64,000 bases of DNA from Apostichopus japonicus (GCF_037975245.1 NC_092577.1:29010398-29074397), one strand, 5' to 3'. Numbered from the stretch's first letter, positions 35,710-47,515 are shown. Program-made: numbers and translations. Notes: a model not told the origin generated them from the sequence alone.

Positions 35710-38700
35710 CTGTCATGAAATAGAGAAGATAGAGAAACAAGGAAGCAGAAAGTTACTGTAAGCGATAGGCTATCGATATTTATCATGTTTAAAGTAGCGT
35801 GGTATCTCCGCAAACAGTCAACTGCCAGTAGCCATACCATCGAGAAGTGCACTGAATCAAACCCTTAAATGAGTTGTTTTTGTCTTCCAGAAACAGGTAA
35901 TGAAAACATTTACATAAACGAAACATCCATGCTACATTAAGACCCGGCGAATAAGAAATTTCGTTTGAAATTTCGATGCACTGAAGGGGTTAGCTCACCT
36001 TTGAAGAAATATCCCTTGCCCGTCCTTCCCCAAACGACGGCCGCGTCAATGTTGTTTGGTAGTCCTGGCCAATGACGTCCAATGCTCATGGGGTAACCGC
36101 TATCTACTGTGGTTCCAGATGTACGCCAGTATTGACTTCCCTGTCAGAGATAAGAAAACTGGTATTTGAAAGTTGAAAATGAGAGATTTTGAAACCTGTT
36201 GTTGAGAATGGTGATGTTTGTGCCCTTTATTTGTAAATATCAACAGACCACTAACGATGATTTGAAGTGATAATTGACTTGTATAGTATATAACGATAAA
36301 TGTTTGAGTGAAACCAGTTGCAGATGTTTCCGCCCATGTGGATGTTTAGTTTTAAAACGAATTCACATCAGCTATTGCGAAAGTGCACCATGCCTTACAC
36401 AATGGTATAAAATCAACGAACATTCCGATAAAAATGCATAAGATTGTTGCCGTTCTAAAATTTAATTACTATTTAAAACATGAACCGGAAATGCCATTAC
36501 CTCATGTAGTAGACGGTGTCTCTTCTATACTAAGCGGTGTAGATATTAAACGAAAGATTCTCTCGCCCATTTATTAAACTACAGTATATCTTACAGGTTA
36601 CAACTTACCTTAAAGAAGTAAGTTTTTCCATTAGGCCAGTAAACTGCAGCGTCGAGATATGGTGGAAGACCGCGAAAGACCTCCCATATGGGTTTAGGAT
36701 ACCCAGAGGCAACAGCCGTGCCTGCGTCGTTCAACCGAATCACTTTTGCATTCTTGAATGCGTACGTCTTTCCATCAGAGGTTCTTGTTATTGCATCGAA
36801 TTGTCCAGAAATACAATTATCTGTAAAAACAATGTTGTACATCATGTCTCAGTAATTTCCTAAGTGTGTGTATTTATGTATGCCTATTATCTGTTCACCA
36901 TGAACCCTACATGATAGCTGCTATTCATTGACTGGATGTGAACTCAGCATTTTGTTATCTATTAAGTTACATACAATTCGACGCCAGGGAAGACCACGGC
37001 ATGTTTGGATTGTCCTCAACAACTCTTTTCTCTAACTTCTCTAACTTGGTAAGGATACTCAAAACCATGCACATTGGGGAAGTACATTAGAATATTATCG
37101 GTATTTTGACTTGCGACTAAAACTTTCGTACAAGTTTAAACTCAACGTAACATAACCTAGATGAACTTTTGCAGCTATTTATAAGTTTTTCTAAACTGAG
37201 AAATGTATTTTTTGTTTCGAAATTTTCACTTGACAATGTTAATCAGCAGAAAAATAGATACCTGCTTATTTTTCCAAGAAGGTTATATTTTTCCAAGAAG
37301 GTTATAGTTTTAATGTTCCATACCACAATTAGAGTAGTGAACATCCACCCGAAAGGTTACCGTAACCGTCAAGGAAAGTAAATGGACTGAAGTGACTGTC
37401 TGTCATGTTTTCCGTCATCATTAGTTTTTAAATGTTTGATGTTGGATTAAGACGATGACATTAATTACTGATGGCGTAAAGTTCAGGAGGATTGAAATTC
37501 GTGGATGAACGAGGAAGATTCAGACGCCCAAAACTAACCGATCATCGTGGGTAAATTTGTATTAGCCATGATAGTCCTAGCCATCAACGATCATATCAGG
37601 TGCGTATCCAGGGGGGGGGCGTTGGGGGCGCGCGCCCCCCGGGTAAGAAAAAGAGGAGAGAAAAAAAAAAGAAGAAAAAAGGAAAAAAGAGGGGAAAAAA
37701 GAAGAGGAGGAGAGGAAGGAAGAGAAAAGAAAAAGAAGAAAGAGAGAAAAAGGAGAAAAAGAGGGAGTAAAAGAAAAACGCCAAGACACCGGGAAGAGAA
37801 AGAGGAACAGTGACATCATTACAGCGCTGAAGGGTAGCCAGTGACGGATCAATGATTTCGTAAAAGTTTGACTCACCCTACCCCTTACACCGACAACTCC
37901 ATTTTTTGACGTTTCCATTTTCCTCTCTCACTAATGATCTATATATATACTATATATGGTCTATCATAACGCGTGTGTAGAATTGTGCTATCAAACCAAC
38001 TGTGGCTGGTCTCGAACTCGATCGTGTCGTTGGGGAACATGACGATTTTTGGGATGGGGGCGACCACCCGCCCCCCCCCATTCAGCATTGTTTTAAATGA
38101 TATCGCTAAGTAATTTCAAAATAGAAAGTGCTTAGATGCAACTTACAAGGCCTGGGAAGTGTCCTTTCCAGCGATCTGGGAGACATTTTCGGCCAAAATT
38201 TTCTCGTACGTTTCGCGCCAACCTGTGGTGGCGCTACGCTGAGATAATTTGCCTACAGGCTTCGCCCTCCCTTGGCAAATTCCTCGCTACGCGCCTGTTC
38301 GAATTTGTGACGCAAACAGCAGATATCACATCATATCAGTGAGCATGAAAATGGCGTTCCAGGATGAAAAGCCTCAAAACTGTCCGACTTGCCTAAAAAA
38401 ATAACCCAAAATTTCCGCGCGCTTCGCGCGCGTTCAACGTGTTAATGTCAATATCATATAAGCAAGCATCGGTTAATACATCGCATGCCATCATGTACCG
38501 TACGGTCCGTTCAAATTGCGCAGTATACCGCGGGATGCTAATGTAAACAACGACATGTCTCATGTAGATGTTTAAAAAGCATGGAGGTCCAATTATGTCA
38601 AAACTCTCTTTTACATTAGTAATGGCGAATTAGGGGCTGCACCCCCGCCGCGCAGTGGCGGAGCGTCCATACGGTCAGGGGGCGCATGCCCCCCCCCTGA

Positions 38701-41700
38701 CGGACTCAAATGGACTGCTGGCGCTTTTTTCAGCTCTTTACCACTTTTTACTTATTCGTGATTATTGACTTTTTTATTGCGCTCTCATCTACTTATTGAC
38801 ATTTCTCACATTTTGTTGGTGTAATTTGGAGATGACACCTATTTATTCTTCGTTTATCTGCAAATTAGCCAGGCCCGGAAAAGGTCATTTCCGGCGATCT
38901 AGGGAGTATCTTTACTCAAAAATTTTCTGTACGCTACGCGCCAACCAGTGGTGGCGCTCCGCTTAGATAGTGTTGAAAGCGCCCCTACAGACCATTCTCG
39001 CTCCTCCCGACCAATACCCCTAGCTCCGCCACTTCCGCCGCGCCTCCTACGCCTATGTGTATAGTGTTCGGTTTCGGAAATATCTGCTATTTTTTCATTT
39101 CCTTCAACCAAGTTTTATAATAGCCGTTATAACAGGTTTTAATATTTGTACACCAATAAATTAACTGTGTCTGAATTTTCGAAAATTTCTGACCAACATT
39201 CTGCATCACACTTCCCTCTACTCGTGCAATTTTGACCAGTCTGTTAGGGGTTCAAGGAAGTTTTTCTATATTGGTTGTCCATAGATGAAATTTTGTACAA
39301 CATTATGGGTATGTTTTCAAGTGAGTTTTTTCACGAGAAATGTGAATTTTCAAATTCGGAACAAATATGGGGCTTAAAACCTTGAAAAGTGGGGCTGACG
39401 GGTATTGTTGGCCGTGACGTAGAATCACCTACAAAAGCAAAGACCCACAGGAGATGCGATCAGGTCGAACATGATGTGTGCCGGGTTGACAATCTTCAAA
39501 AAGGTTATGGATGGAAAAAAAAAACTATTAGGAAATACTTGGTTCTCAGGCAAAAAGTGTACATCTGGTTGCTCATTTCAAGCCCGAGAAGTGCCGTTTC
39601 CGGTGATCTGGGGGGTATCAAAATAAGAAATTTTCTTGTACGCTGCGCGCCAACCGATGGTGGCGCTCCGCTTAGATAGTAATTCGCGCCCCCCGGGTTT
39701 GAAAATCCTGGATACGCGCCTGATGATTGTACGTACTTACACAAGATGCAAACCAAATTTCATTACGGATGCGGTCCGTCTAGCTATTCATTTCGAAAAA
39801 AAAGTAAAAACTACTTTCGGTCATATATAGTAAAGAATTGTGACACGGTTAGACAGGCGCCTTGCGAGGAATTTGGGCGGGGCAAAGCTTGTACCCAGAC
39901 TTTCTAAGTTGTCGCGAAGCGCAAAAAAAAAAAAATTGGCCGAAAATGCCTCCCAGATTGCTGGAAATGGCACTTCCCAGGCCTTGTAAGTTGCATCTAA
40001 GTATTTTCTAGTTTGAAATTACTAGCGATATCATAAAAAAATACAAAACATATGCTTAAAAAAACTATGCCACCAAATATTGGGGGGGATATTTGATACT
40101 ATATCCCCCCCACCTAAAATATTGGGGGGGGGGGGACATGTCCCCCCGTCCCCCCCATGATCGCCGCCCATGCTTATTAGATGAATTGCAAATATGATGT
40201 CGTATCATAACCAGTAAGGCTACACAATTTTTGAGCAACTTAGAAGAAATGACGTGCTGGTTAGCGTATATTAGTCTGGGGTGGAGAGGGGAGCTAGGTG
40301 TGGGGGAGTGCGAATACGTACAGAAATTTACAAGGACGCATGAATGGAAAAAAATTGCACACGCACGTGCACACAGTCGTTAAGTAAAATGGACGAGGAA
40401 ATGATAGTGCCATATTGCATCTACTCCCCTTACCGTAACAAAATTCTTGTCCTCCCCTTTAACACATTTTCCCCAAAACAGATGTCATCTAACATCTGCT
40501 CCCCTTCCCCTCCCTAAATTCCAATTGGTAGCAGAGGATAGAGCCAATATGATTCAGGTGCGTATCCAGGGGGGGGGGCGTTGGGGGCGCGCGCCCCCCG
40601 GGTAAGAAAAAGAGGAGAGAAAAAAAGAGAAGAAAAAAGAAAAAAGAGGGGGAAAAAAGAGGAGAAGGAGGAGAGGAAGGAAGGGAAAAGAAAAAGAAGA
40701 AAGAGAGAAAAGGGAGAAAAGGAGGGAGATAAGAAAAACGCCAAGACACCGGGAAGAGAAAGAGGAACAGTGACATTATTACAGCGCTGATCCCTATTAT
40801 ATACACAGGGTAGCTAGTGACGGATCAAGGATTTCGGAAGGGGCGTGTGCCTCACCCTAGCCCTTACACCGACAACTCAATTTTTGACGTTTCCATTTTC
40901 CCTCACTCACTCGTGGTCAATATACTATATATGGTCTACCATAACGCGTGTGTGTGTTTATATGCCTTAAACAATTGTAGAATTGTGTTATGAAACCATG
41001 TGGCTGGTCTCGAACTCGACCGTGTCGTCGGGGAACATTACGCATTTCGGGAAGGGGCGACCGCCCCCCCCTTCAGCATATTTTTTTTTATGATATTGCT
41101 AGTAATTTCAAAATTGAGAGTGCTCAGATGCAACTTACAAGGTATGGGAAGTGTCATTTCCAGCGATCTGGGAGGCATTTCCGGCAAAATTTGCTTTTAC
41201 GCTTCGCGCCAACAAATGGTCCTGGGTAGTGCCATTTCCAGCGACCTGGGAGGGATTTTCGGCCAAACTTTTCTTGTACGCTTCGCGCCAACTTATGGTG
41301 ACGCAACACTTAGATACTTTGCCTACAGGCATCACCTCTCCCTTGGCAAATTCCTCGCTAGGCGCCCGGTGTTCGAATTTGTAAAGCAAACAGCAGATAT
41401 CACATCATATCAGTGAGCATGAAAATGGCGTTCCAGGATGAACAGCCTCAAAACTGTCCGACTTGCCCGAAAAAATAACCAAAAATTTTCGCGCGCTCCG
41501 CGCGCGTTCAACAAGTTGATGTCAATATCATATAAGCAAGCAGCGGTTGTTAGCCTACATTACATGCCATCGTGTACCGTACGGTCCGTCGGGATGATAA
41601 TGTAAACAACGAAATGTCTTATGCAGATGGAGAAAAAGCATGGAGGTCCAATTATGTCAAAACTATATTTTACATTAGTCATGGAGAATTAGGGACTGCA

Positions 41701-44700
41701 CCTCTCGCCTCTTACGCCTACGTGTGTAGTGTCCGGTTTCGGAGTTTTATAATAGCCGTTATAAGAGGTTTTAATATTTGTACACCAATAAATTAGCTGA
41801 GTATGAATTTTCGAAAATTTCTGACCATCATTCTTCATCACACTTCCCTCTACTCGTGCAATTTCAGAGCTCCCAACTGACCCGCAATTCGCGGGTTGGA
41901 CCCGCATTCTAACACCCAAACCCGCTGACCCGCGAAAGCTTCCGAAAAACCCACATTGTAATTGTCAAGTATACATCAAAAAAAATTGCATTAAAGTTTG
42001 ACTTAGCAACCATCATTTCTTAAGCATTTAGCATAATAGAGTATAAAACCTCCTTTACAGCATCATTTGAACCTCAAGTTAGCCTCTATTTCTTTTCATT
42101 GGGGCGAGCAGCGAACATTTTCATGCCACGGGAAAGAATGAATTATCACCTACTATTCAATTAATTGATGTTACACACAAAAAAATGCATAGTTCTCAGA
42201 AAATTTTGGGTGTCAAAAGCCTTTCTAAGTGCCACCATTTTACATGTAGGCATCACCAGGATTCCAAAAAAATTCAAAAGGGGAGGAGGACACCCCCTCC
42301 CCGTATACCCCTCCCCCAGGACGGCGATTCGTGGCATGGACCAGCTTTTGCCTTCTCAAGAGTTGGGAGCTATGCAATTTTGACCGGTCTGTTAGGGGTT
42401 GATGGAGGTTTTTCTATATTGGTTGTCCATAGATGAAATTTTGTGCGACATTATGGGTATTTTTTGAAGTGAGAATGTGAATTTTCAAATTCTGAACAAA
42501 TAATGGGCTTGAAACCTTGAAAAGTGGGGCTGACGGATATTGTGGGCCGCGACGTAGAATCACCTACAGAAGCAATGATCCACAGGTCATGCGATAAGGT
42601 CGAACATGATTTGTGACTGGTGACAATATTCAAAAAGGTTATGGATGGAAAAAAAAAACTATTGGGAAATACTTCGTTCTCAGGCAAAAGTGTACATCTG
42701 GTTGGTCATTTCAAGGCCGAGAAGTACCATTTCCGGTGATCTGGGTGGTATCAAAACCAGAAATTTTCTTGTACGCTGCGCGCCAACCGATGGTGGCGCT
42801 CCGCTTAGATAGTAATTCGCGCCCCCCGGGTTAGAAAATCCTGGATACGCGACTGCATATGGTGGGTAAGATATGTTAGTTGATAACTTGAAAGGTGGAG
42901 AATTGTATTTGAGGATAATGGAGCAATTAAAATGGTGCGACACTTGTACTCACTGTGGAGACAATTGCGAAATATGACTGTTTAGGACAATGGAGGAAAT
43001 AATTGTAGTACGTATGTATGATGCACTCACCGTGGAGACACTATTGATAATTTGATTATCCTAGGAAAATGGAGCAATTAATTGTGGTCAGACGCTATTG
43101 ATGATTTTAAATGTTTAAAGGACAATGGTACGACACATGCACTTTATGATGAATTTGAAACATAAATGAAATTATCATGATAGTGTTCTATATCTCGACG
43201 AATTAACATTAGTCAGTGGTAAATACTGTGACGATCGAGCACGTAGCCTTCTTCTCATATACATCTTACCAGGCCTTTAGACAGAAATATCAAATTTGTT
43301 GGCAGGTGGACTAACATATTAAGGAGGGACACAATGACTGTGTCCTCTAACATGTGAAGGTTATGTACACATTGCGGTGGCACAAATGGGGTAGGGTACA
43401 GTAGATTGCTGGTCCTAACCTACTGTGGGCATTAATGAAAGATTTAGTTTAGTTTAGCTTAGAAAAAAAGGATCAGGAGGGACACTCAAGTCCTCATCAA
43501 GGACTCTATAGGAGAGAAGGAAAAAATGAAGACACAAACACTCAGACCCGGTTACATAGCTTAAAGTGCTTGTCCAAATCATTCTAAAACCCATTCACGC
43601 TACTTGCAAGTACAACTTTCTCAGGCAAACCGTTTCACTCATTCACAACCCTATTAAAAAAAGTTATGCCGAATATTAATCCTACTTTGTGACTTTTGAA
43701 GTTTAAGACTATGACCTCTGGATAAATTGTGAAAACCATACATAACCTTGAAAACCTGAATCAAGTCACCACGTAACCTCCTAATCTCCAATGTGGTTAG
43801 ATTCAACAGTTGTAACCGCCTATAATAATGAACACCATTTAAAGAACTAATCATTCTAGTAGCCCTCCTCTGGGCCTGTTCCAGTACTTCCTTATCCTTA
43901 GCAAAATATGGTTCCAAGCTTGCACAGCATACTCCAGATGAGGCCTAACCAACTGCTTGTAAATCCTAACAACTATATCCTCTTTCAGTAAACTGAAGTT
44001 CCTCTTGATCATACCTAAAACCCTATTACCTCTTTTAGCAGCTTCGAGACAATGTTTAGAAGGTTGCAGAGATGAGTCAATGTATATACCTAGGTCTCTT
44101 TCAACAAAGACCTCCTGCAACTCCCCACCATTAAGATTGTATGTATACTATTGGTTACTACTACCAATATGCATCACCTTGCATTTATCAATATTAAAAA
44201 GCATTTGCCATCCCTCAGACCAGAAAAATATCTCCGTCAATGTTATTTATATAGGCAACAAACAACAAGGGACCCAAAACAGACCCTTGTGGAACCCCAC
44301 TAGTAACATCCTGCCAAGAAGAAGCACAGCCTTTAATTAACACCCTCTGTTTCCTATTACCAAGCCAATTCTCGATCCAAGACAGTAAATTCCCATTGAT
44401 AACCATACTCTTCAGCCTAAGTAAAAGACGCTGGCGGGGAACTTTATCAAAAGCCTTCTGAAAATCCAGGAACACAACATCTACAGACTTCTGCCTATTT
44501 GGTGCGCTGGTTACATCTTCTATAAACTCAAGAATATGCAATGTTGAGATTCTCTGATCAAAGACTGACTACTGAAGTGACTGACCATAGACTTTGAACA
44601 GTAGACTCCATGACTTTACAAACAACACTAGTGAGACTAACGGGCCTATGATTACAGGGTTTAGACTTATCACCCTTCTTGAAAATTGGGGTAACATTAG

Positions 44701-47448
44701 CACATCTCAAGTCCTTAGGAACATAACCTTCATTCATAAATTTACTAAAAACCAATGAGAGTGGAACGTAGAAATGGTGTGCAAAAGTTTTCAACAACTA
44801 CGAGGCATTGCATCTGGCCTAGAATCTTTAGAAACGTTTAAACAAAGCAGCACCTTTAAGACAACCTCATCCGAAAATAAGACCGTATCCAGGTTAGGAC
44901 CATCACTTCCCCCATGAAAATCTGGAATACTACTCATGTCTTCCCTTCTGTTAAAACCGACACAAAATAGTTGTTCAAAAGATCTGCAAGATCCTGCTAT
45001 AGTAACTAAATTATCTGCCTGTGGTGCCCAAAGAGAAACAATTGCATCATTAACTTTCTGCTTTGACCTGACATAAGAAAAGCAGGCCTTTGGGTTATCC
45101 TTAACATTTAAGGTAATGTTACTTTCGAAATTCAATTTTGTATCAGAGACTAAGCGTTATACCTTTGGCTGATGATTCAGAATTAGTCCTCCTAGCCAAC
45201 TTCCACATTCTACGTTTTTGCCTAATTGCACATCTAACTTTCTTATTCACTCAGGAAAGCATACTGCTTTTACGACGACGATTCTGCCATGGAACATGAT
45301 TTTCCATAATGACCTTAACTTATCAGCTAAACAAATCCAAGACTGAGAAGCACTCATATCTCTAAACAAGTTAATCAAATCTGTACCCTTTAGTAAAGTT
45401 TCAATTGCCTCTGTATCTGATCTCGTAAACTCAGGGACTTTTTCCTTGCTAACATAATTTACGACCTTACAAACAACATCAAAAGCTAGTATATCGTGAT
45501 TGCCTCTGTATCTGATCTCGTAAAATCAGGGACTTTTTCCTTGCTAACATAATTTACGACCTAACAAACGACATCAAAAGCTAGTATATCATGATCGCTA
45601 GTTCCTAGTTTTCCTAGACCCGTCAAATCAGCAACATTGCTTGGATCAGAACTAAAGACAAGATCAAGGATGTTATCCCCCTAGTAGGGAAAGTAACATG
45701 CTGATGTAAAGAGCAATCTTGCACAACGTCTAGAAAGTTATTACCCATCCTAACACCGGAACCATCTATCCAATTAATGTCTGCAGGAAACTTAAAGTCG
45801 CCCATTATAGCAACATCACTTTTCGCAGCGGTGACATTCCTATGTTCCGACGTCTCTACGTTCCGACGTCTCTATGTCCCGACGTCTCTATGTTCCGACA
45901 AAACGAAACAAATTCGGAGCAATTTTTTTAATCCAAAAGTGTGTTTGTACCAAGAAAAGTAGTTTTGTGACCCTAATATTTTTTTTCTCGAATTGGAGCA
46001 AACATCAAGATATCGTTATCTTTGCTGCTGTCAGGAGAACGGTAAACAACGCAAATAGTTATAACATCACTGGACCTCCTGGAGTTGTTCGTGGACAACT
46101 CGCACAAGACAGAATTCACAAAAGAATGTTAACAATTTATTTTTTTTCAAACAATGGAATACAATATCTAACTTATGCGTTTGTTCTTGCGATCGCTATT
46201 AATGCTACAATGCTGAGCAGATATGTCAGTGACATTTGTTTGGGGCCTTGCTACGTTCTACGCCGCTAAACATGATTCTGAATAATGTGTTTAATCATTT
46301 GTTACAATAAGAATTCTAGTCAATTTTCGAACCTTTTGTGCCCCAAAAACAAAAATAATAATAATAATATTAATGTGTACCAGTATTCCCGCAATATATC
46401 ATATATGCATGTAAGTTATACTGCGAGAATATCTACGTAGAATCTGTGTATAGACTTTTCGTATATACAGAGTTCACGAGAGATGTATGCTGCCAGTGAG
46501 GACTAGTTGCAAATTGGTCATTCCAATAGCAGAATATTTCTGTTATCATTGAGACGGTTTGAATTTTAAGGAGCAACCGTTGAAAGGATACGAGCAATGT
46601 CTCCACATTTTAATGATATCATTTCTTAACTATGATCAGGAACAGTTCCGGGACGTTTTGTGTCTTGTAGTATCAAAATCAAATGTATTCAAAAAAGCAC
46701 CGGCTGGACAAGTAAGCTACTGGGATTTCAAAAGCTAAACTTTCAATACTTGCAATGCATGATAAACCACGAACCATAACACAGAAAATAACATATTACG
46801 AGCAACCGTCCTCCCCCCCCCCCTTTTTTCATGTAATGCTGAATGTTGGGGCAGTATTTCTTTGACCCCATGGAATTTATTGGCTGGAACAATGGCCAGT
46901 ATAATCAGGGCGAACCAATGAGGGTACCAATTGAAGATTTTATTCAGGGGTCCTCTAGACAGGGACGCGGCCCAGAATCGGACTCCACTAGAGCTCTGTG
47001 GGATACTATATACCTTTACCAGAGTGTGCCATACTCGATAGATGCAAGGTGGAGCTATAACAGCTGCGCTACTTGGGGCCTGGTCAGTACCTGGTTACCT
47101 TTCTTCCAATGTAACGTTTTTCCTTTGTCGATACCATGCTCTATTAGAGCGATAAAATCCATGAAAGCCTTGTATAACCACATTATATGCAACAAGAAAC
47201 TATCTAAACTGTCAAGCATTGGACATTGTCGGAAAGGAATAGATTGAAGCAGACGTGTTTCAAAAACGCCATTACTTTAACCTTACGAAATATGTAGTTC
47301 GATTAAAATTGAAAGATTAGCTCCAAGCTTAGGATATGGCTTCCCATTATAAAACATGAAAATAAGACTTACATGCAAATGTGTATGATGGTGCTACGAG
47401 CAGCACCACAAGAAGGAGCGCCCCGCTTCGGTGTTGACGTTGGATCAT
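35450..47448 (-). CDS. secreted four-bladed hemopexin-repeat protein, paralogue 2 (4 exons, 229 aa)
   Basis: My splice model is 47448-47373, 36820-36609, 36140-35999 and 35709-35450, with the same phases as paralogue 1. It has a signal peptide (about residues 1-25) and four blades with the propeller-closing cysteines (NCISG and KHWLGC). Differences from paralogue 1 concentrate in blades 1 and 2. A 3-bp deletion at the exon 1 donor (GCATCTG|GT to GCAT|GT) keeps the frame and costs one residue. The TGG Trp codon after PTTPM is TAG, removing the last ten residues and two cysteines. Intron 1 is 10.6 kb against 1.5 kb. All splice sites are intact, so it is probably functional, but expression is unknown. 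Confidence 0.85.
35999..36140 (-). CDS. paralogue 2 exon 3 (end of blade 2, start of blade 3)
   Basis: 142 nt. The loop MRIAYGWPGLPDD of paralogue 1 reads MSIGRHWPGLPNN here; flanking codons are unchanged even at silent sites. Confidence 0.88.
36609..36820 (-). CDS. paralogue 2 exon 2 (blade 1 and start of blade 2)
   Basis: 212 nt. The segment replacing KGDFVIQL of paralogue 1 reads KNAKVIRL, with eight base changes in three adjacent codons, seven or more of them altering amino acids. Confidence 0.88.
37597..39722 (+). mobile_element. CAGGCGC-TIR element E2, 2.1 kb
   Basis: Ends CAGGTGCGTATCCAGG and CCTGGATACGCGCCTG. The left arm has the G-run, GCGCGCGCCCCC and a purine tract (about 37648-37790). 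The inside holds two 90-bp modules of its own plus one inside a nested hAT MITE, and a GC palindrome CGCGCGCTTCGCGCGCG (about 38417). Immediate flanks CATAT (left) and ATGATT (right) do not match each other but match those of E3 crosswise. Confidence 0.8.
38653..39034. mobile_element. 382-bp hAT MITE nested in E2
   Basis: Ends CAGTGGCGGAGC and GCTCCGCCACTT, with the perfect 8-bp TSD CCGCCGCG (38645-38652 and 39035-39042). Contains a CCCCCCCTGACGG block and the 90-bp module (about 38878-38972). Confidence 0.9.
39723..40554. other. segment between E2 and E3
   Basis: 832 bp flanked by ATGATT at both ends (39723-39728 and 40549-40554). About 39855-40000 matches, in reverse orientation, part of E2 (38140-38299), so an older repeat lies here. 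No gene. Confidence 0.6.
40555..42855 (+). mobile_element. CAGGCGC-TIR element E3, 2.3 kb
   Basis: Ends CAGGTGCGTATCCAGG and GGATACGCGACTG. It has the same arms as E2, three 90-bp modules (about 41146, 41226 and 42722), a purine tract (about 40608-40770) and a GC palindrome (about 41490). It is interrupted by the nested MITE at 41865-42372. No transposase frame. Confidence 0.8.
41865..42372. mobile_element. 508-bp hAT-like MITE nested in E3
   Basis: Perfect 8-bp TSD TGCAATTT (41857-41864 and 42373-42380). E2 (39219-39226) and the 1890-2582 copy keep the uninterrupted site. Ends CAGAGCTCCCAACT and AGTTGGGAGCTA share AGCTCCCAACT inverted. The left end has direct words (ACCCGC/CGCGGG), and the inside is AT-rich without a gene. 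Confidence 0.88.
42856..43439. other. no gene seen
   Basis: Unassigned sequence of unit 2 only, between E3 and the LINE tail, with loosely repeated words such as GGAGCAATTAA. Confidence 0.4.
43440..45825 (-). pseudogene. CR1/Jockey-like LINE, 5'-truncated
   Basis: Minus strand. From high to low coordinates: endonuclease motif GDFKFPADINW and FLDVVQDCSLHQHVTF (45805-45623); the connector NPKACFSYVRSKQKVND (45135-44791); RT blocks ANVTPIFKKGDKSKPCNHRPVSLT (44797-44558), VDVVFLDFQKAFDKVPRQRLL and SGVPQGSVLGPLLF (44541-44215); and the C-terminal RPHLEYAVQAW and QRRATRMI..LNLTTLEIRRLRGDL (44120-43654). The 3' tail is an AAACT-type microsatellite (about 43440-43460). The YADD block is damaged, and frames are broken throughout. 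Confidence 0.9.
45408..45594. repeat. tandem duplication of about 92 bp inside the LINE
   Basis: A segment starting TTGCCTCTGTATCTGATCTC and ending near GCTAGTATATC is repeated head to tail with a few changes. It duplicates part of the coding linker, so it arose in this copy or in a close relative. Confidence 0.8.
45844..45899. repeat. 16-bp tandem repeat GTTCCGACGTCTCTAT, 3.5 copies
   Basis: Begins about 20 bp past the LINE's truncated 5' end and is followed by GTTCCGACAAAACG. Units differ by single bases. The segment from 45900 to 46203 holds no recognised gene. Confidence 0.85.
47373..47448 (-). CDS. paralogue 2 exon 1 (signal peptide)
   Basis: 25 codons plus one base. The peptide matches paralogue 1 except Thr to Ala and Val to Phe and the lost Ser. 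Donor T|GTAAGT. Confidence 0.82.
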
Positions 47449-47515
47449 GATGTGCAGCGCGTAGGTCATCTGTCGTCTCAAAATTTAAACTTAATAATCC
47501 TGATTCAGTTTTTAA

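Larger units (their letters stand above)
37224..46203. other. 9-kb insertion block in intron 1 of paralogue 2
   Basis: Unit 1 runs straight across (AAATT to GCTACAATG, near 16540). The block contains elements E2 and E3 of the CAGGCGC family, their 0.83-kb intervening segment, a CR1-like LINE and a 16-bp repeat. The outer ends show no common TIR, so it probably grew by several events. Confidence 0.75.
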
